DNA of 57,415 nucleotides. Source: Candidatus Kuenenia stuttgartensis (GTDB lineage Bacteria; Gemmatimonadota; Gemmatimonadetes; Gemmatimonadales; Gemmatimonadaceae). Below, piece after piece: positions 1-9,783 of the stretch. Location of the stretch: positions 1-57,415 of the forward strand of contig CALQGY020000010.1 of NCBI GenBank assembly GCA_943330235.2, in the 5' to 3' direction. The notes beneath the pieces were generated by a model. It ran no database searches and was not told the DNA's origin. It saw only the letters and a program-made list of their open reading frames with translations. How positions within the stretch are numbered: position 1 is the stretch's first letter; every line of letters starts with the position of its first letter. A program made the translations under genes and the position numbers.

Positions 1-559
<559 letters not shown>

Positions 560-576
<17 letters not shown>

Positions 577-1381
577 CGCCGTAGGCGCGGGAGCTGGTCG
601 CGCCAGGCTTGAAGGCGATCCAGACGCGGGCACCCACGACCTCGCGGAGCGGCGACGGTAGCTCGGAGAGAGCCTTGCTGCCGGTCCCGTCAGTGAGTTG
701 CAGGGTGTAGCCCGTCTGTGGCGTGCCACTGAGCACGCCATCGAAGGCCGGCACCCCATCGGAGGCGCGCACCGAGAAATCGGAGACCACGATATCACGC
801 GGCGCGATACGCACCCCGCGAATCACGACCTCCATCCCGACGAGTCGGGCCATGCCGGCGGTGGCCATTCCGCTGAGCGAGACGATCGTGCCGACGGTGC
901 TTCGGAGCACGACCCGCCGGGCCGGATCAACCCCCGTCATCTCGAGGACGCCGCGCACGGTGTCGGCGCGGGAGCGCCCAGTGGCCTCCACGCGTCCGGC
1001 TCGCGCACGCGCGAACGCTTTGGCCATGGAGTCGCCGCGCGCGTGCGCCCGTGCCGTCATGGGATTGACCCCCGGCATGGACGGCGCGGCGGCGCTTAGG
1101 CTCGCGCCGGCCTGAGGCACGGCTCCCGTGCGACTCCCCTGGTCGGCGACCGTCGACGGCAGGTCGACGCCGAGCGGCGGTCGTCCCGCGCGCGCGATGA
1201 GCGAATCGCCACGCAATCCGATGGTGTCGAGGCCCGCGACGTCTCCGCTGATGGTGACACCGCGCTCACCGCGCGAACACGCGGCCCACAGGCTGGCGAC
1301 GCCCAGCGTGCAGACTGCACGCCTGACCGCGTGGATACGCCGGAGTTGCCGCGGAAGCGCAGGACCCATGGACCCCATCAT
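560..1381 (-). CDS. Hypothetical lipoprotein
   Basis: I do not recognise the family. The N-terminus has Arg residues, a hydrophobic stretch and Cys in a context (LWAAC) that fits a lipobox, so a membrane-anchored periplasmic lipoprotein is likely. Residues ~30-110 are Ala/Gly/Arg-rich and look disordered. The second half has beta-rich segments (VVLRSTVGTIVSLSG, MEVVIRGVRI, YTLQLTDGTG) that could form a small OB- or barrel-like domain. Several Met codons at the start (residues 1, 2, 5) leave the exact start open, and no clear ribosome binding site is visible. It converges on the ABC ATPase with a short 3' overlap. Confidence 0.6.
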
Positions 1382-1642
1382 GACTGAACGCGGAAATGCA
1401 TTGAGTGGCTACGCGCCTAACCTAGCGGTCTCGCGGATGCCGTCAAACGACGAACTCAGCAGCGGCCCGTCGGAATTAGCCTCGGAATTGGCCGTGGAGC
1501 CGCCGCGCTTGGCGTCGCGCTAGGCGTCGCGCCGCGGTTCGGATCGCCTCATATTCCACGCTCTACACACTACCGACTTCTCCGTTTTGGACGAGGTCCG
1601 TCATGCGCTCGTGCACCACCGTCACCCTGCGGGCATCACGCG

Positions 1643-3502
1643 GTGACGAACCCGTTCACGACGCGTCAATCCCCCGGCATGCACGCACCGACACTTCCCC
1701 AGAGCGCACCGCGCTCCACCGCTGAATCCTGGGCCGACGACAACGAACGTGGACTGACACTTGCCGCCGAGGGCGAGTGGTCGGCGGCCGCCGACGCATT
1801 CGCCGCTGCCGCGGATGACGTCTCGCTGAACGTGAATGTCGCGTCCCATGAGGCGATGGCGCTGCTGCTGAGTAATCTGGCGCAGGCGTGCTTTCGCGCC
1901 GGACGCCGAGACGACGGCATCAAACATGCGCAGCGCGCCTGCTCACTGCGTGCCGCGCTCGTAGGCGAGGACGCCGTGACCGTGGCCCGCGCGCGCGCCG
2001 ATCTGGCGGTGATGCTGGGATCCGTTGGTCGTGCCGATGAAGGTCTCGGCCTGATCGCGCGCGCGATCGGCAGCATCGAGCGCTCGGCGGGTGAGGACGA
2101 TCGGCATCTCCTGTCCGTCCTGGAAAACGCGGGGCGACTGGCGTTGGCGGCGGGACAGCCGTCAGCGGCGGAGCCGTACTTGCTGCGCCTGCACGCGTTG
2201 CTGGCCGACCACGAGCGCCCCACGGACGTGGCGGAGCGTCTGCTGGCGCGAGTTGCGACCGCGCGCCGAGAGCTTCCAGTGGCCGCGCCAACCCCGGACC
2301 GTGGCGAGGTGCCGGCGAACCTCTTCGTCGACGCCTCAGCGGACGTGCCGGCTGACGCCTTGGCGAGCGATTTTGCGGACGACTTGGCCAACGGATTGGC
2401 GGCCAGCCTGCCGAGCGCTGTTCGCGTGGACGGTGGCACCGTCCAGTCCGTCGAGATGCCTTTGATGCGGGACACCGAATCGCAGGACACGCCTGAGACC
2501 GCGCTCATTGCAGACTGGGGCATGACTGCGTCCGAACCAGCCGTCGCTCCCGTCACCCCCGAACGCAGCGCGTCCATTCCCTCGTTCGATGACGGCCTGG
2601 ACTTCGACGATCAGCCGCTCCGCGATGCGGTCGTCGTCACCGATGTACTGCTCCGCAACACGCCGGTCTCGTCCCGCGCGATCCTGCCGTCGATGGATCT
2701 GATCAGCGACACGCCCCAGGACACGGAGCATGGGACTGAGCACGGCACGGAGCAGGACGCCGCACTGCACGCCGCGCTCCAGGAGATGCCGCAGGACACG
2801 TTGCGGACGCCGAGCAACGTCGTGGGCGTCGAGTTCGATCTGGCTGATGAATTCGCGTCGGCGCAGGGATCGCCGGCGCTACCGCCGGCGATCCAACCGG
2901 ATGTGCACGCCGATGTCGGCGACATCGTTGGCGAGTCGCGGTCGCCCGAGTCCGAGGGACCGGACGGCAGGACACCGCGCGCCGCGGCTGAGGACGTCTA
3001 CGGAAGCGTGATGTTCGACCTCGTGGACGCGCCCGCACCGACGCCGACGGCCTCTCCGGCGTTTCGCCCGACCGAGATGCCGGTGCCGTCACGGCCCGAT
3101 TCGTTGGGCGACATGCCGCCGTCGTTGCTGCCGGCGCACGACAGTCTTGGCTTCGCGTTCGACTATGGCATGCCGTCCGACGCCTCGCCGTTGAACGTGG
3201 ACGACGTGGTGATTGCGCCGCCGACATCGGTGCGCGTCCCCACACCGCCGTCGATCCCAGCGATGCCTGGGAACACGCCGGTGCCTTCGCATGGGGCATC
3301 GCGCGCGTCCTCGCCCGCGCCCGTACCACCGCGTGCGACCGGAGACGAGTCGGCGCCCGCGCGCGCGCGTGAGCCGCGCGGCCCGCGGCCAACAGTGCGG
3401 CCCGAGGCACCGCAGCGTTCGCGCGGCGTCCTCGTGGCAGTCGGCGTCCTGGTGCCCGTCGCGGCCGCGGTGGGGTGGTTCTTCCTGCGGGGCGGCCTCT
3501 AG
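1643..3502 (+). CDS. TPR protein with C-terminal membrane anchor
   Basis: About 619 residues from GTG; an ATG 12 codons in (1679) is an alternative start. Residues ~30-190 have the helix pattern of tetratricopeptide repeats of the kinesin-light-chain type (AMALLLSNLAQACFRAGR, LRAALVGEDAVTVARARADL, LLSVLENAGRLALAAG). The middle ~350 residues are acidic and Pro/Ala-rich, probably disordered. The last ~22 residues form one hydrophobic helix (VAVGVLVPVAAAVGWFFL) preceded by Arg-rich sequence. This predicts a tail-anchored protein with its TPRs in the cytoplasm, suited to holding partner proteins near the membrane. The function is unknown. It is monocistronic and ends at a palindrome facing infA. 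Confidence 0.7.
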   Translation: MTNPFTTRQSPGMHAPTLPQSAPRSTAESWADDNERGLTLAAEGEWSAAADAFAAAADDVSLNVNVASHEAMALLLSNLAQACFRAGRRDDGIKHAQRACSLRAALVGEDAVTVARARADLAVMLGSVGRADEGLGLIARAIGSIERSAGEDDRHLLSVLENAGRLALAAGQPSAAEPYLLRLHALLADHERPTDVAERLLARVATARRELPVAAPTPDRGEVPANLFVDASADVPADALASDFADDLANGLAASLPSAVRVDGGTVQSVEMPLMRDTESQDTPETALIADWGMTASEPAVAPVTPERSASIPSFDDGLDFDDQPLRDAVVVTDVLLRNTPVSSRAILPSMDLISDTPQDTEHGTEHGTEQDAALHAALQEMPQDTLRTPSNVVGVEFDLADEFASAQGSPALPPAIQPDVHADVGDIVGESRSPESEGPDGRTPRAAAEDVYGSVMFDLVDAPAPTPTASPAFRPTEMPVPSRPDSLGDMPPSLLPAHDSLGFAFDYGMPSDASPLNVDDVVIAPPTSVRVPTPPSIPAMPGNTPVPSHGASRASSPAPVPPRATGDESAPARAREPRGPRPTVRPEAPQRSRGVLVAVGVLVPVAAAVGWFFLRGGL

Positions 3503-3541
3503 GCGTTGAGCGCTGGGCCACAGCCCGTCGCTGCAGGTCGC

Positions 3542-3573
3542 ACAACGGTCGACGCCATGGCGTCGACCGTTGT
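3542..3573. terminator. 32-bp perfect palindrome, probable bidirectional terminator
   Basis: The 32 bases are a perfect inverted repeat centred between 3557 and 3558 (half-site ACAACGGTCGACGCCA). It lies in the 88-bp gap between two convergent genes, the TPR gene and infA, where a bidirectional terminator is expected. Neither strand has a clear T-run after it, so it could instead be an mRNA-stabilising hairpin or a protein-binding site. Confidence 0.55.
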
Positions 3574-3590
3574 CGCATGGCGATCCGTCG

Positions 3591-3812
3591 CTAGCCTTTG
3601 TGCCGGAAGGTGATGCGCCCACGCGTGAGGTCGTACGGCGAGACTTCAACGGTCACGCGATCGCCGGCCAGCACGCGAATGCGGTTCCGACGCATATTTC
3701 CGGCGAGCGTCGTCAAGACTTCGTGGCCGCTTGGCACCGTCACGCGAAACGTGGCATTCGGTAGAATTTCACTGACCGTGCCGTCCAATTCGATCGCGTC
3801 CTGTTTCCCCAT
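3591..3812 (-). CDS. infA: Translation initiation factor IF-1
   Basis: 73 residues, the usual IF-1 length, and a single OB-fold. Seen: the family hallmarks [19 protein letters not shown], then [20 protein letters not shown], then [20 protein letters not shown] and a basic end (RHKG). IF-1 binds the ribosomal A site with IF-2 and IF-3 during initiation. It is encoded alone, divergent from the SDR gene and outside a ribosomal-protein operon, which fits a phylum where infA is often separate or duplicated (inference). Confidence 0.97.
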   Translation of the reverse strand: MGKQDAIELDGTVSEILPNATFRVTVPSGHEVLTTLAGNMRRNRIRVLAGDRVTVEVSPYDLTRGRITFRHKG

Positions 3813-3869
3813 GAATGCGTAGCTCTCGCGTTCTCTGGTTTCACGGCCGCGCCCGTCGCGTCCGCAACG

Positions 3870-3883
3870 ATAAAAATTTATAT
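3870..3883 (-). promoter_or_regulatory. AT-rich block, candidate -10 region for infA
   Basis: A 14-base A/T-only block stands out in GC-rich surroundings between infA and the divergent SDR gene. Read on the minus strand it contains TATAAA about 65 bases before the infA start. On the plus strand it sits directly before the SDR ATG. No good -35 box is visible, so this is tentative. Confidence 0.3.
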
Positions 3884-4814
3884 GCTCGATCGGCGGGTAG
3901 GCCAGCAGCTGCTGGTCGTAGGACCGGGGTGGTTAGGCAGAGCGGCGGCGCTCGCCCTGTCGGCCGAAGGCGCCGACGTATGGACGTTACAGCGGAGCGC
4001 GATCACACCGCCGCTCACGTCGCGTCCCGTCGCAGGCGTCGACGGCGCGTACGGGACGATCACCGCGCTGCGCGGCGACATCCGGACGGGCGTGGAGCCG
4101 TCAGACTGGCTGAGCGCACTGCCCAACCGCCTGGACGGGATTGTGTTGTGCATCGCGCCGTCACGCGCCGCTGGCGACAGCCATCAGAGCACCTACCCCG
4201 CCGCCGTCCGAGGGGTGCTGGCGCTGGCGCGCGCGCGCGCGTGTCGATGGTTGGTCTACACCTCCAGCACGGGCGTGTATGGCCGTAGCGACGGTGGTGA
4301 GAGCCGCGAGTCCGATACGCTGGTGGCGCACGATGAACGGCAACAGGCGTTGATTGACGCGGAACGTCTGATGCTGAACGAGGTGTCGGAGGCCGCGAGC
4401 CACACGGTCCTGCGTGTGGCGGGGCTCTATGGGCCCGGACGTGATCCCGCGGCCCGTTTCCGGACGGCGGTGCCATCTGGCGCCGACGACGTCTGGTGCA
4501 ACTTTTCGTGGCGCGATGACGTGATCTCGGCCATCGCATTCGTGATGACCGACGCATCGGCCGTCGGCACGTCGCGCGTCTACAACTGCGCGGATGGCAC
4601 ACCGCTTCGCTCGTCAACCATCGCGCGCGCGCTCGGAGCACCCGACGTCGCCGAGGGCGCGTCCTTCCCTCCGGCCCGCTCGCCATCGGGGCGATCGAAT
4701 CAGCGGATCGTGACGGACGCGCTCCGCGCCACGGGCTGGTCACCACAGATGCCGACGGTGCTTGATGGCCTGCGCGCACTCGGCCATCACCCCACCGAGG
4801 ACGCGACGCCGTGA
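3882..4814 (+). CDS. NAD(P)-dependent epimerase/dehydratase family protein (YeeZ-like SDR)
   Basis: 310 residues. The N-terminus has an atypical Rossmann glycine motif ([17 protein letters not shown]) and a substrate-side motif [14 protein letters not shown] conserved [16 protein letters not shown] segment and a late [10 protein letters not shown] segment match extended or atypical SDRs of the YeeZ type. The classical YxxxK pair is not obvious: after VYG the expected Lys position is not conserved, so catalysis may be altered. The ATG follows an A/T-only block with no Shine-Dalgarno, so the message may be leaderless. The gene is followed after 7 bases by a small unknown gene, probably co-transcribed. 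The substrate is unknown. Confidence 0.8.
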   Translation: MLDRRVGQQLLVVGPGWLGRAAALALSAEGADVWTLQRSAITPPLTSRPVAGVDGAYGTITALRGDIRTGVEPSDWLSALPNRLDGIVLCIAPSRAAGDSHQSTYPAAVRGVLALARARACRWLVYTSSTGVYGRSDGGESRESDTLVAHDERQQALIDAERLMLNEVSEAASHTVLRVAGLYGPGRDPAARFRTAVPSGADDVWCNFSWRDDVISAIAFVMTDASAVGTSRVYNCADGTPLRSSTIARALGAPDVAEGASFPPARSPSGRSNQRIVTDALRATGWSPQMPTVLDGLRALGHHPTEDATP

Positions 4815-4821
4815 TCGGTCG

Positions 4822-5250
4822 ATGAGTACGTCCTCGGGGCCACGCGCGCCGTACGGACCGGCCACCGCGCACGTGCGATTCTTTCTGGTGCGGCTGGCGG
4901 GGCTAGGGAAGGCCGACCGTGACGACGTGGTACAGCGTTACGCCGCGCAGTGCTTGCGCGCCGAGTATCTCGCGGCGGAAACGCTGCTGGGGGAAACCCT
5001 CGAGCGCTCCGGACGAACCGATGCGCGGGATGCGCTGGCCGGTCCGCTGATGCAGCTGGTGCGCCAGCCCGATTCGGCCAACGAGGCGTCAGACGCCGGA
5101 GCGCCGGACGATGATTTAGCGAGCCTCCATCCCATCGCGGAGCCGGCGCTCGCCGCGCTGCTGGCGCTGTTGGTGGCGGATCTGCTTCCGGCCGACGTGA
5201 CAGCGCTCTTGTACGCACCGTTCGCCGAGCGCATACCGCGCCCGGCGTAG
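4822..5250 (+). CDS. Hypothetical protein
   Basis: 142 residues from ATG (MSTSSGPRAPYG), chosen because it lies just after the SDR stop; a longer in-frame start would overlap that gene by about 50 bases. The sequence is helical, with DRDDVVQRYAAQCLRAEYLAAE and an Ala/Leu-rich C-terminal helix PALAALLALLVADLLPADV. No family is recognised and no signal peptide is present. Tight spacing suggests co-expression with the SDR protein. Confidence 0.6.
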   Translation: MSTSSGPRAPYGPATAHVRFFLVRLAGLGKADRDDVVQRYAAQCLRAEYLAAETLLGETLERSGRTDARDALAGPLMQLVRQPDSANEASDAGAPDDDLASLHPIAEPALAALLALLVADLLPADVTALLYAPFAERIPRPA

Positions 5251-5251
5251 G

Positions 5252-5281
5252 CCGTCAGGTTAGGAGACCGTATCCTGACGG
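5252..5281. terminator. Hairpin between convergent genes
   Basis: CCGTCAGG (5252-5259) and CCTGACGG (5274-5281) can form an 8-bp stem with a 14-base loop, between the small plus-strand gene and apaG. It overlaps the apaG stop codon. There is no marked T-run. Confidence 0.4.
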
Positions 5282-5673
5282 GGTTCGGCGGCCAACGCGA
5301 AGCGGGGGATGATGGCTTCGAACGAGGATCCGTCATCCCGCACGAACCGATAGGTGCCTTCCATCCAGCCATGGGGCGCCTTGAGCACGCAGAACGATCG
5401 GTACTCGTGCACCGATCCGGGCATGAGATACGGCTGTTCGCCGACGACGCCCTCCCCTTCGACGACCGAGTCGCCAACGGATTCGTCATGGATGAGCCAC
5501 CGACGGGTGCGCAGCTGCGCGGCCTGCTCGCCCACATTCTCGATGCGAATGTGGTACGCAAAGACGAACTGTCCGAGCATCGGGTTGGAGCGTTCCTGCA
5601 GGTACGACGGGCGCACCGAAATCCGAATGCCGGCGGTGATCCGATAGAAAAACGGCGCGCGCTCAGCGGCCAT
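5260..5673 (-). CDS. apaG: ApaG family protein
   Basis: 137 residues, a normal ApaG length (about 125). Seen: the immunoglobulin-like family core GIRISVRPSYLQERSNP, QFVFAYHIRIENVGEQAAQL, RRWLIHDESVG, VVGEQPYLMPG and the ending MEGTYRFVRDDGSSFEAIIPRF. ApaG-fold proteins are small FN3/Ig-like proteins, linked historically to cobalt and magnesium tolerance; the biochemical role is uncertain. I chose the ATG at 5673, preceded by a GAGG-type site, over an upstream extension. It overlaps the end of the GH10-like gene by 11 bp, so the two are likely translationally coupled. Confidence 0.93.
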   Translation of the reverse strand: MAAERAPFFYRITAGIRISVRPSYLQERSNPMLGQFVFAYHIRIENVGEQAAQLRTRRWLIHDESVGDSVVEGEGVVGEQPYLMPGSVHEYRSFCVLKAPHGWMEGTYRFVRDDGSSFEAIIPRFALAAEPRQDTVS

Positions 5674-7330
5674 CGGAGGGTCCTCGATCTGATAACGAAA
5701 TGGAGATGGGCGGGCTTTCAACGCCCACCCGATTAATGGCACGGACGGTCAGCTTGCTGACCCCTGACGACGGTATTTGCACCAGCGTCTGTGTGCCGGG
5801 CAAGAGCGTACTTTCCCATCCGTTGACGGTGCGCCACTGCACCAGCCACTGCCACGGGGCAGCCTTGCCGTAGGTACCGAGCGTGACGGAGGACGCCGGC
5901 GATCCGCGGCCGAGCGTGAGCGAGGGCGTTGGCGCCGCGCTGGAGGTCAGCCATGGCGTAGCCGGAATCAGGGCGGCCTCGGCGTACGGCCCCACCGCCA
6001 GCGAATCGTTCATGCTGCCCTGATTGGTCAGGAACGACTTCATCGAGAAGTGCACGTTCCCCGAGGCACCCTGTTGCAGGCGCGTCACGCGGATCTGCTC
6101 CACGAGTTCGCTGACGGGAAAGGCGCTGGATCCCGCGCCGCCGGCGCGTGACGTGAAATTGCCGGGCCACAAGTGACGCGACTGCGTGTTCTCGTCCGCC
6201 CACCACTGCAGCAGCACGGGGTACGACTGCTCCGCCTTGGTGGTGGGCCAGTACAGCTGTGGCGTGAAGTAGTCCACCCATCCCTCACGCAGCCACTTCC
6301 GCGCATCGGCGTACAACTTCTCGTACGAGTCGAACCCGCGAATCTGCGCGGGGAATCCGGGGCGCCAGATGCCGAACGGACTGATGCCGAATTTCACCCA
6401 CGGCTTGAGCTTGTGCACACCGACGTCGAGCGCCTGCACGAGTTGATCGACGTTCTGCCGTCGCCAGTCCGCGCGCGCGAGCGTCCCGCCGCTCTTGCGA
6501 TATTTCCGCCAACTCGCGTCATCGGGAAACGGGATCTCCTGTTTGCGCTTGTTGAGTTCTGGATACGGGTAGAAGTAATCGTCCAGATGCACGCCATCGA
6601 CGTCGTAGCGTTTGACCACATCCAGCACGACGCGCACGGTGCGTTCACGCACGGCCTTCTCGCCCGGATCCATCCAGAGATAGTCGCCGTACTTTTTGAC
6701 CAGCGACGGATTCGTGCGGGCGATATGATTGCGCGCGAGCGGGCTGTGGCGGCCCTCATGCCGCGCGCGATACGGATTGAACCACGCGTGTAATTCGAGG
6801 CCGCGCTTGTGTGACTCGCGCACGGCAAATTCCAGCGGGTCCCAGAACGGCTCGGGGGCACGTCCCTGTGTTCCGGTGAGGTACTCCGACCACGGTTCGA
6901 TACGCGACGCGTACAAGGCGTCGGCGGCGGGACGCACCTGAAAGATCACCGCGTTGAGCTTGAGCGCCGCCGCGCGATCGAGCAGCGCGATGAGCTCCTG
7001 CTGCTGCTGCGCCGTGGTGAGCGTCCGTGAAGACGGCCAATCAATGTTCGCGACGGTCGCCACCCACACGCCCCGAAACTCACGCGTTGGCTCTGGGGCG
7101 GTCTCGCTGATCACGACGGGCTTGGCGGCCGTGGACCGTGATGCCGGCGACGGTTTCGCAGCCGGCTTGGGCGGTGGCGCGACGATGGGGTCCCGTTCCA
7201 CGCTCGTGGTGCCGCGCGACGTCGCGGACACCGCTGGATGCGTACGGCAGCCACCAAGGCACAACGCCGAGACAATCGCCGACGCGTGCGCCAGCGCACG
7301 GAGCGCGCCCCTCGGTCGCAGACTACTCAT
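5663..7330 (-). CDS. Lipoprotein of the glycosyl-hydrolase-like family 10 (GHL10/DUF187, YngK-type)
   Basis: 555 residues starting with a lipoprotein signal (hydrophobic stretch ending SALCLGGC), then a Pro/Ala/Lys linker. The TIM-barrel core begins at FRGVWVATVANIDWPSS and includes LNAVIFQVRPAADALY, LELHAWFNPYRAR, YDVDGVHLDDYFYPYP and WVDYFTPQLYW, all hallmarks of GHL10 proteins. The C-terminal ~90 residues look like an FN3-type module (WQWLVQWRTVNGWE, LTVRAINRVG). Characterised relatives act on glycans or peptidoglycan; the substrate here is unknown. The ATG overlaps the aminotransferase stop by 4 bp and the 3' end overlaps apaG, so the three genes form a coupled unit. Confidence 0.9.
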   Translation of the reverse strand: MSSLRPRGALRALAHASAIVSALCLGGCRTHPAVSATSRGTTSVERDPIVAPPPKPAAKPSPASRSTAAKPVVISETAPEPTREFRGVWVATVANIDWPSSRTLTTAQQQQELIALLDRAAALKLNAVIFQVRPAADALYASRIEPWSEYLTGTQGRAPEPFWDPLEFAVRESHKRGLELHAWFNPYRARHEGRHSPLARNHIARTNPSLVKKYGDYLWMDPGEKAVRERTVRVVLDVVKRYDVDGVHLDDYFYPYPELNKRKQEIPFPDDASWRKYRKSGGTLARADWRRQNVDQLVQALDVGVHKLKPWVKFGISPFGIWRPGFPAQIRGFDSYEKLYADARKWLREGWVDYFTPQLYWPTTKAEQSYPVLLQWWADENTQSRHLWPGNFTSRAGGAGSSAFPVSELVEQIRVTRLQQGASGNVHFSMKSFLTNQGSMNDSLAVGPYAEAALIPATPWLTSSAAPTPSLTLGRGSPASSVTLGTYGKAAPWQWLVQWRTVNGWESTLLPGTQTLVQIPSSGVSKLTVRAINRVGVESPPISISLSDRGPSDGR

Positions 7331-8535
7331 CCGGCACGGGTACCGATCGCCTGATCCCGCTCGGCGACCATGACATTCAACAAGGCGCCGGCACGCCGAG
7401 CCGCTTCCGTGATGCGCTCGGGCGACTGGATGAAGGAGATGCGGAAGAACCCTTCTCCGCCGGCACCGAAGCCAGATCCGGGGAGCACGATCACCCCCGA
7501 CTCCTCGCGCAGTCGATCGGCGAAGTGCGCGCTCGCGATCCCCTCCGGCAGCGGCATCCAGAGATACATCGTGGCCATCGGCGTGTCGGCGGCGAACCCA
7601 TTCGCGCGGAACGCCGTCACGGCCGCGTCGCGGCGCGTCTTGAACGTCTCGAGATTCTGCGGCACGAACTCCGCCCAGCTCTCGATGGCCGCAACGCCCG
7701 CGGCCTGAATCCCCATGTACTGCCCCGTGTCGGTGAAGGACTTCACCTTGGTCAGCGCGGATGCAATCTCGGGCTTGGCGACCGCCCAGCCACACCGCCA
7801 CCCCGTCATGTTGTACGTCTTCGAGAGCGAATGAAATTCGATCGCGACCTCGCGTGCGCCGTCAATCTCAAAGATGCTCGGGGGGACGTATCCGTCGAAG
7901 CCCATTTCGGAATACGCGTTGTCGTACACGAGCAGGATGTCACGCTCATGGCAGACCTGCACGACGCGTTCGAGGTAGTCACGCGGCGCGATAGCCGCCG
8001 TGGGATTGTTGGGGTAGTTGAGATACAGCATGCGCGTGCGGCTCAGCACATCGGACGGGATTTCGTCGATGTCCACCAGGAAGTTCGTGCGTGGGCGGAG
8101 CGCATAGATGTACGGCTGCGCATCAGAGAGCAGCGTGCCGCCGAGGTACGCCTGATAGGCCGGCTCGGGAATGATGCCCACATCCCCAGGACCGACGTAC
8201 GCGAAGGCGAGATGTGCCAAGCCTTCCTTGCTGCCGAGCAACGGAACGATCTCGGTCATGGGATTAAACGACTGGCCGAAGCGGCGTTCCATCCACGCGG
8301 CGACGGCCTCACGGTACGGCACGTAGCCCATGCCGAATCCGTAGCGCTGCATGGCGGGCACCTCGGCGGCACGCTGCAGCGCCGCCACCGCGGCGGCCGG
8401 CGGCGCGAGATCCGCGTCGCCGGCCCCTAAATCGATCACATCAACGCCCGCTTCGATTAACGCCTTCTTCCGCGCCGGAATGTGCGCTAGTGGATAGGCA
8501 GGGAAACCAGAGAAACGTGCAGAGAAACGCGGCAT
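7327..8535 (-). CDS. Class I/II PLP-dependent aminotransferase (LL-DAP aminotransferase-like)
   Basis: 402 residues from ATG at 8535 (MPRFSARFSGFPAYPLAHI). Fold type I aminotransferase. Seen: MQRYGFGMGYVPYREAVAAW, the PLP-contacting LYLNYPNNPTAA, VYDNAYSEMGFDG and the PLP lysine motif SLSKTYNMTGWRCGW, ending with an Arg that binds substrate carboxylate (FFRISFI). The closest style is that of LL-diaminopimelate or aspartate/alanine-type aminotransferases. It lies 47 bp after hmgA in the same direction, so it could instead supply 4-hydroxyphenylpyruvate from tyrosine (inference from context). Substrate specificity cannot be read here. Confidence 0.9.
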   Translation of the reverse strand: MPRFSARFSGFPAYPLAHIPARKKALIEAGVDVIDLGAGDADLAPPAAAVAALQRAAEVPAMQRYGFGMGYVPYREAVAAWMERRFGQSFNPMTEIVPLLGSKEGLAHLAFAYVGPGDVGIIPEPAYQAYLGGTLLSDAQPYIYALRPRTNFLVDIDEIPSDVLSRTRMLYLNYPNNPTAAIAPRDYLERVVQVCHERDILLVYDNAYSEMGFDGYVPPSIFEIDGAREVAIEFHSLSKTYNMTGWRCGWAVAKPEIASALTKVKSFTDTGQYMGIQAAGVAAIESWAEFVPQNLETFKTRRDAAVTAFRANGFAADTPMATMYLWMPLPEGIASAHFADRLREESGVIVLPGSGFGAGGEGFFRISFIQSPERITEAARRAGALLNVMVAERDQAIGTRAG

Positions 8536-8582
8536 GGAACGTCGGGTGGAGGCGAAGAACGTGTGCGTGATCGCCGCAGCGA

Positions 8583-9776
8583 TCAGGACGTGGGCGGACG
8601 GTACTGCGCGTGCTGTGCGTCGATCCAACTCTTGTGATACGCCGGATCTTCGATGGGCATGGCGGTGGTTGCCACGTGCAGCGGCTTGAAGCTGTCCATC
8701 ATGACCGCGAGTTCGTTCGTGTACTTCGCACCGATGGACGCTTCGGTTCGTCCAGGATGCGGACCGTGCGCAAGACCGTCGGGGTGCAGCGTGATGGAGC
8801 CGTACTCGATGCCTTTGCGACTCATGAATTCGCTGGACGCGTAGAACAGCACCTCGTCGGAATCCACGTTGCTGTGATTGTACGGTGCCGGAATGGCTTG
8901 GGGATCGAAGTCATATGGTCGCGGACAGAACGAGCAGATCACGAACCCATCACCTTGAAACGTCTGGTGCACTGGCGGTGGCTGATGAATACGACCGACG
9001 ATCGGCTCGAAGTCGTGGATGTTGAAGATCCACGGGTAGTAATACCCATCCCATCCGATCACATCGAAGGGATGGTGGTCGAGCACGAGTTCGTTGAGCG
9101 CATTGTACTGCTTGACAACGACTGGGAACTCGCCGCGTTCCTCATGCGTGTTGAGCTGCGACGGTCGTCGGATGTCGCGCTCGGAATACGGTGCGCCCTC
9201 CAACAGTTGCCCGAACTCGTTGCGGTACCGCTTAGGCGTGCGGACGTGCCCACGGCTTTCCATCACCAGAAACTTGCTTCGTCCAGCAGACGCGTCCAAT
9301 CGCCAACGATGCGTGATGTTGCGGTGAATAACGACGTAGTCCCCCGCCTTGTACGGCAGCTCACCAAAGACGGACTCGAGCACGCCGCTACCTTCCACCA
9401 CGTATACCACTTCATCGGCCTGACTGTTGCGGTAGAAGTGCTCATCGGTCACGTCTGGCTCGACATACAGCATGCCGATGTCGCTATTGAACAGCAGCGG
9501 GGTGCGATCGAGCGTGGGCGAGCCGCCGCCCGCCACGCGCGACGTCAGAAAATGCCGATGCCGCAACGAGGTGTCGGCGTCGGCAATCCAGCGCACGTCA
9601 CGGATTTTGCGCGCCGACAGATAGGTGGTGGGCGGATGCACATGATAGAGCAGTGACGAGGTGCCAACGAACCCCTCGTGCCCCATCAGTTCTTCCGCGT
9701 ACAAGCCGCCATCCGGCCGACGAAAGACGATATGCCGCTTACGCGGCACCGAGCCCATCACATGGTAGTTCGGCAT
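8583..9776 (-). CDS. hmgA: Homogentisate 1,2-dioxygenase
   Basis: 397 residues. It opens homogentisate to maleylacetoacetate in tyrosine and phenylalanine breakdown, using Fe(II). Seen: the N-terminal cupin region (MPNYHVMGSVPRKRHIVFR, LLYHVHPPTTYL), ADEVVYVVEGSGVLESVFG, the central DVIGWDGYYYPWIFNIHDF and the iron-ligand segment LAHGPHPGRTEASIG (His and Glu ligands). The ATG at 9776 follows a GAGG site by 6 bases and lies 7 bases after the hppD stop, so the two enzymes of consecutive steps are co-expressed. Bacterial homologues are often a little longer, but no part is visibly missing. Confidence 0.95.
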   Translation of the reverse strand: MPNYHVMGSVPRKRHIVFRRPDGGLYAEELMGHEGFVGTSSLLYHVHPPTTYLSARKIRDVRWIADADTSLRHRHFLTSRVAGGGSPTLDRTPLLFNSDIGMLYVEPDVTDEHFYRNSQADEVVYVVEGSGVLESVFGELPYKAGDYVVIHRNITHRWRLDASAGRSKFLVMESRGHVRTPKRYRNEFGQLLEGAPYSERDIRRPSQLNTHEERGEFPVVVKQYNALNELVLDHHPFDVIGWDGYYYPWIFNIHDFEPIVGRIHQPPPVHQTFQGDGFVICSFCPRPYDFDPQAIPAPYNHSNVDSDEVLFYASSEFMSRKGIEYGSITLHPDGLAHGPHPGRTEASIGAKYTNELAVMMDSFKPLHVATTAMPIEDPAYHKSWIDAQHAQYRPPTS

Positions 9777-9783
9777 GATCGCC

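Noticed and set aside
1381-1523. 47-residue frame MTERGNALSG... in the gap before the TPR gene
   Set aside because: No ribosome binding site and no conserved features; weak codon support.
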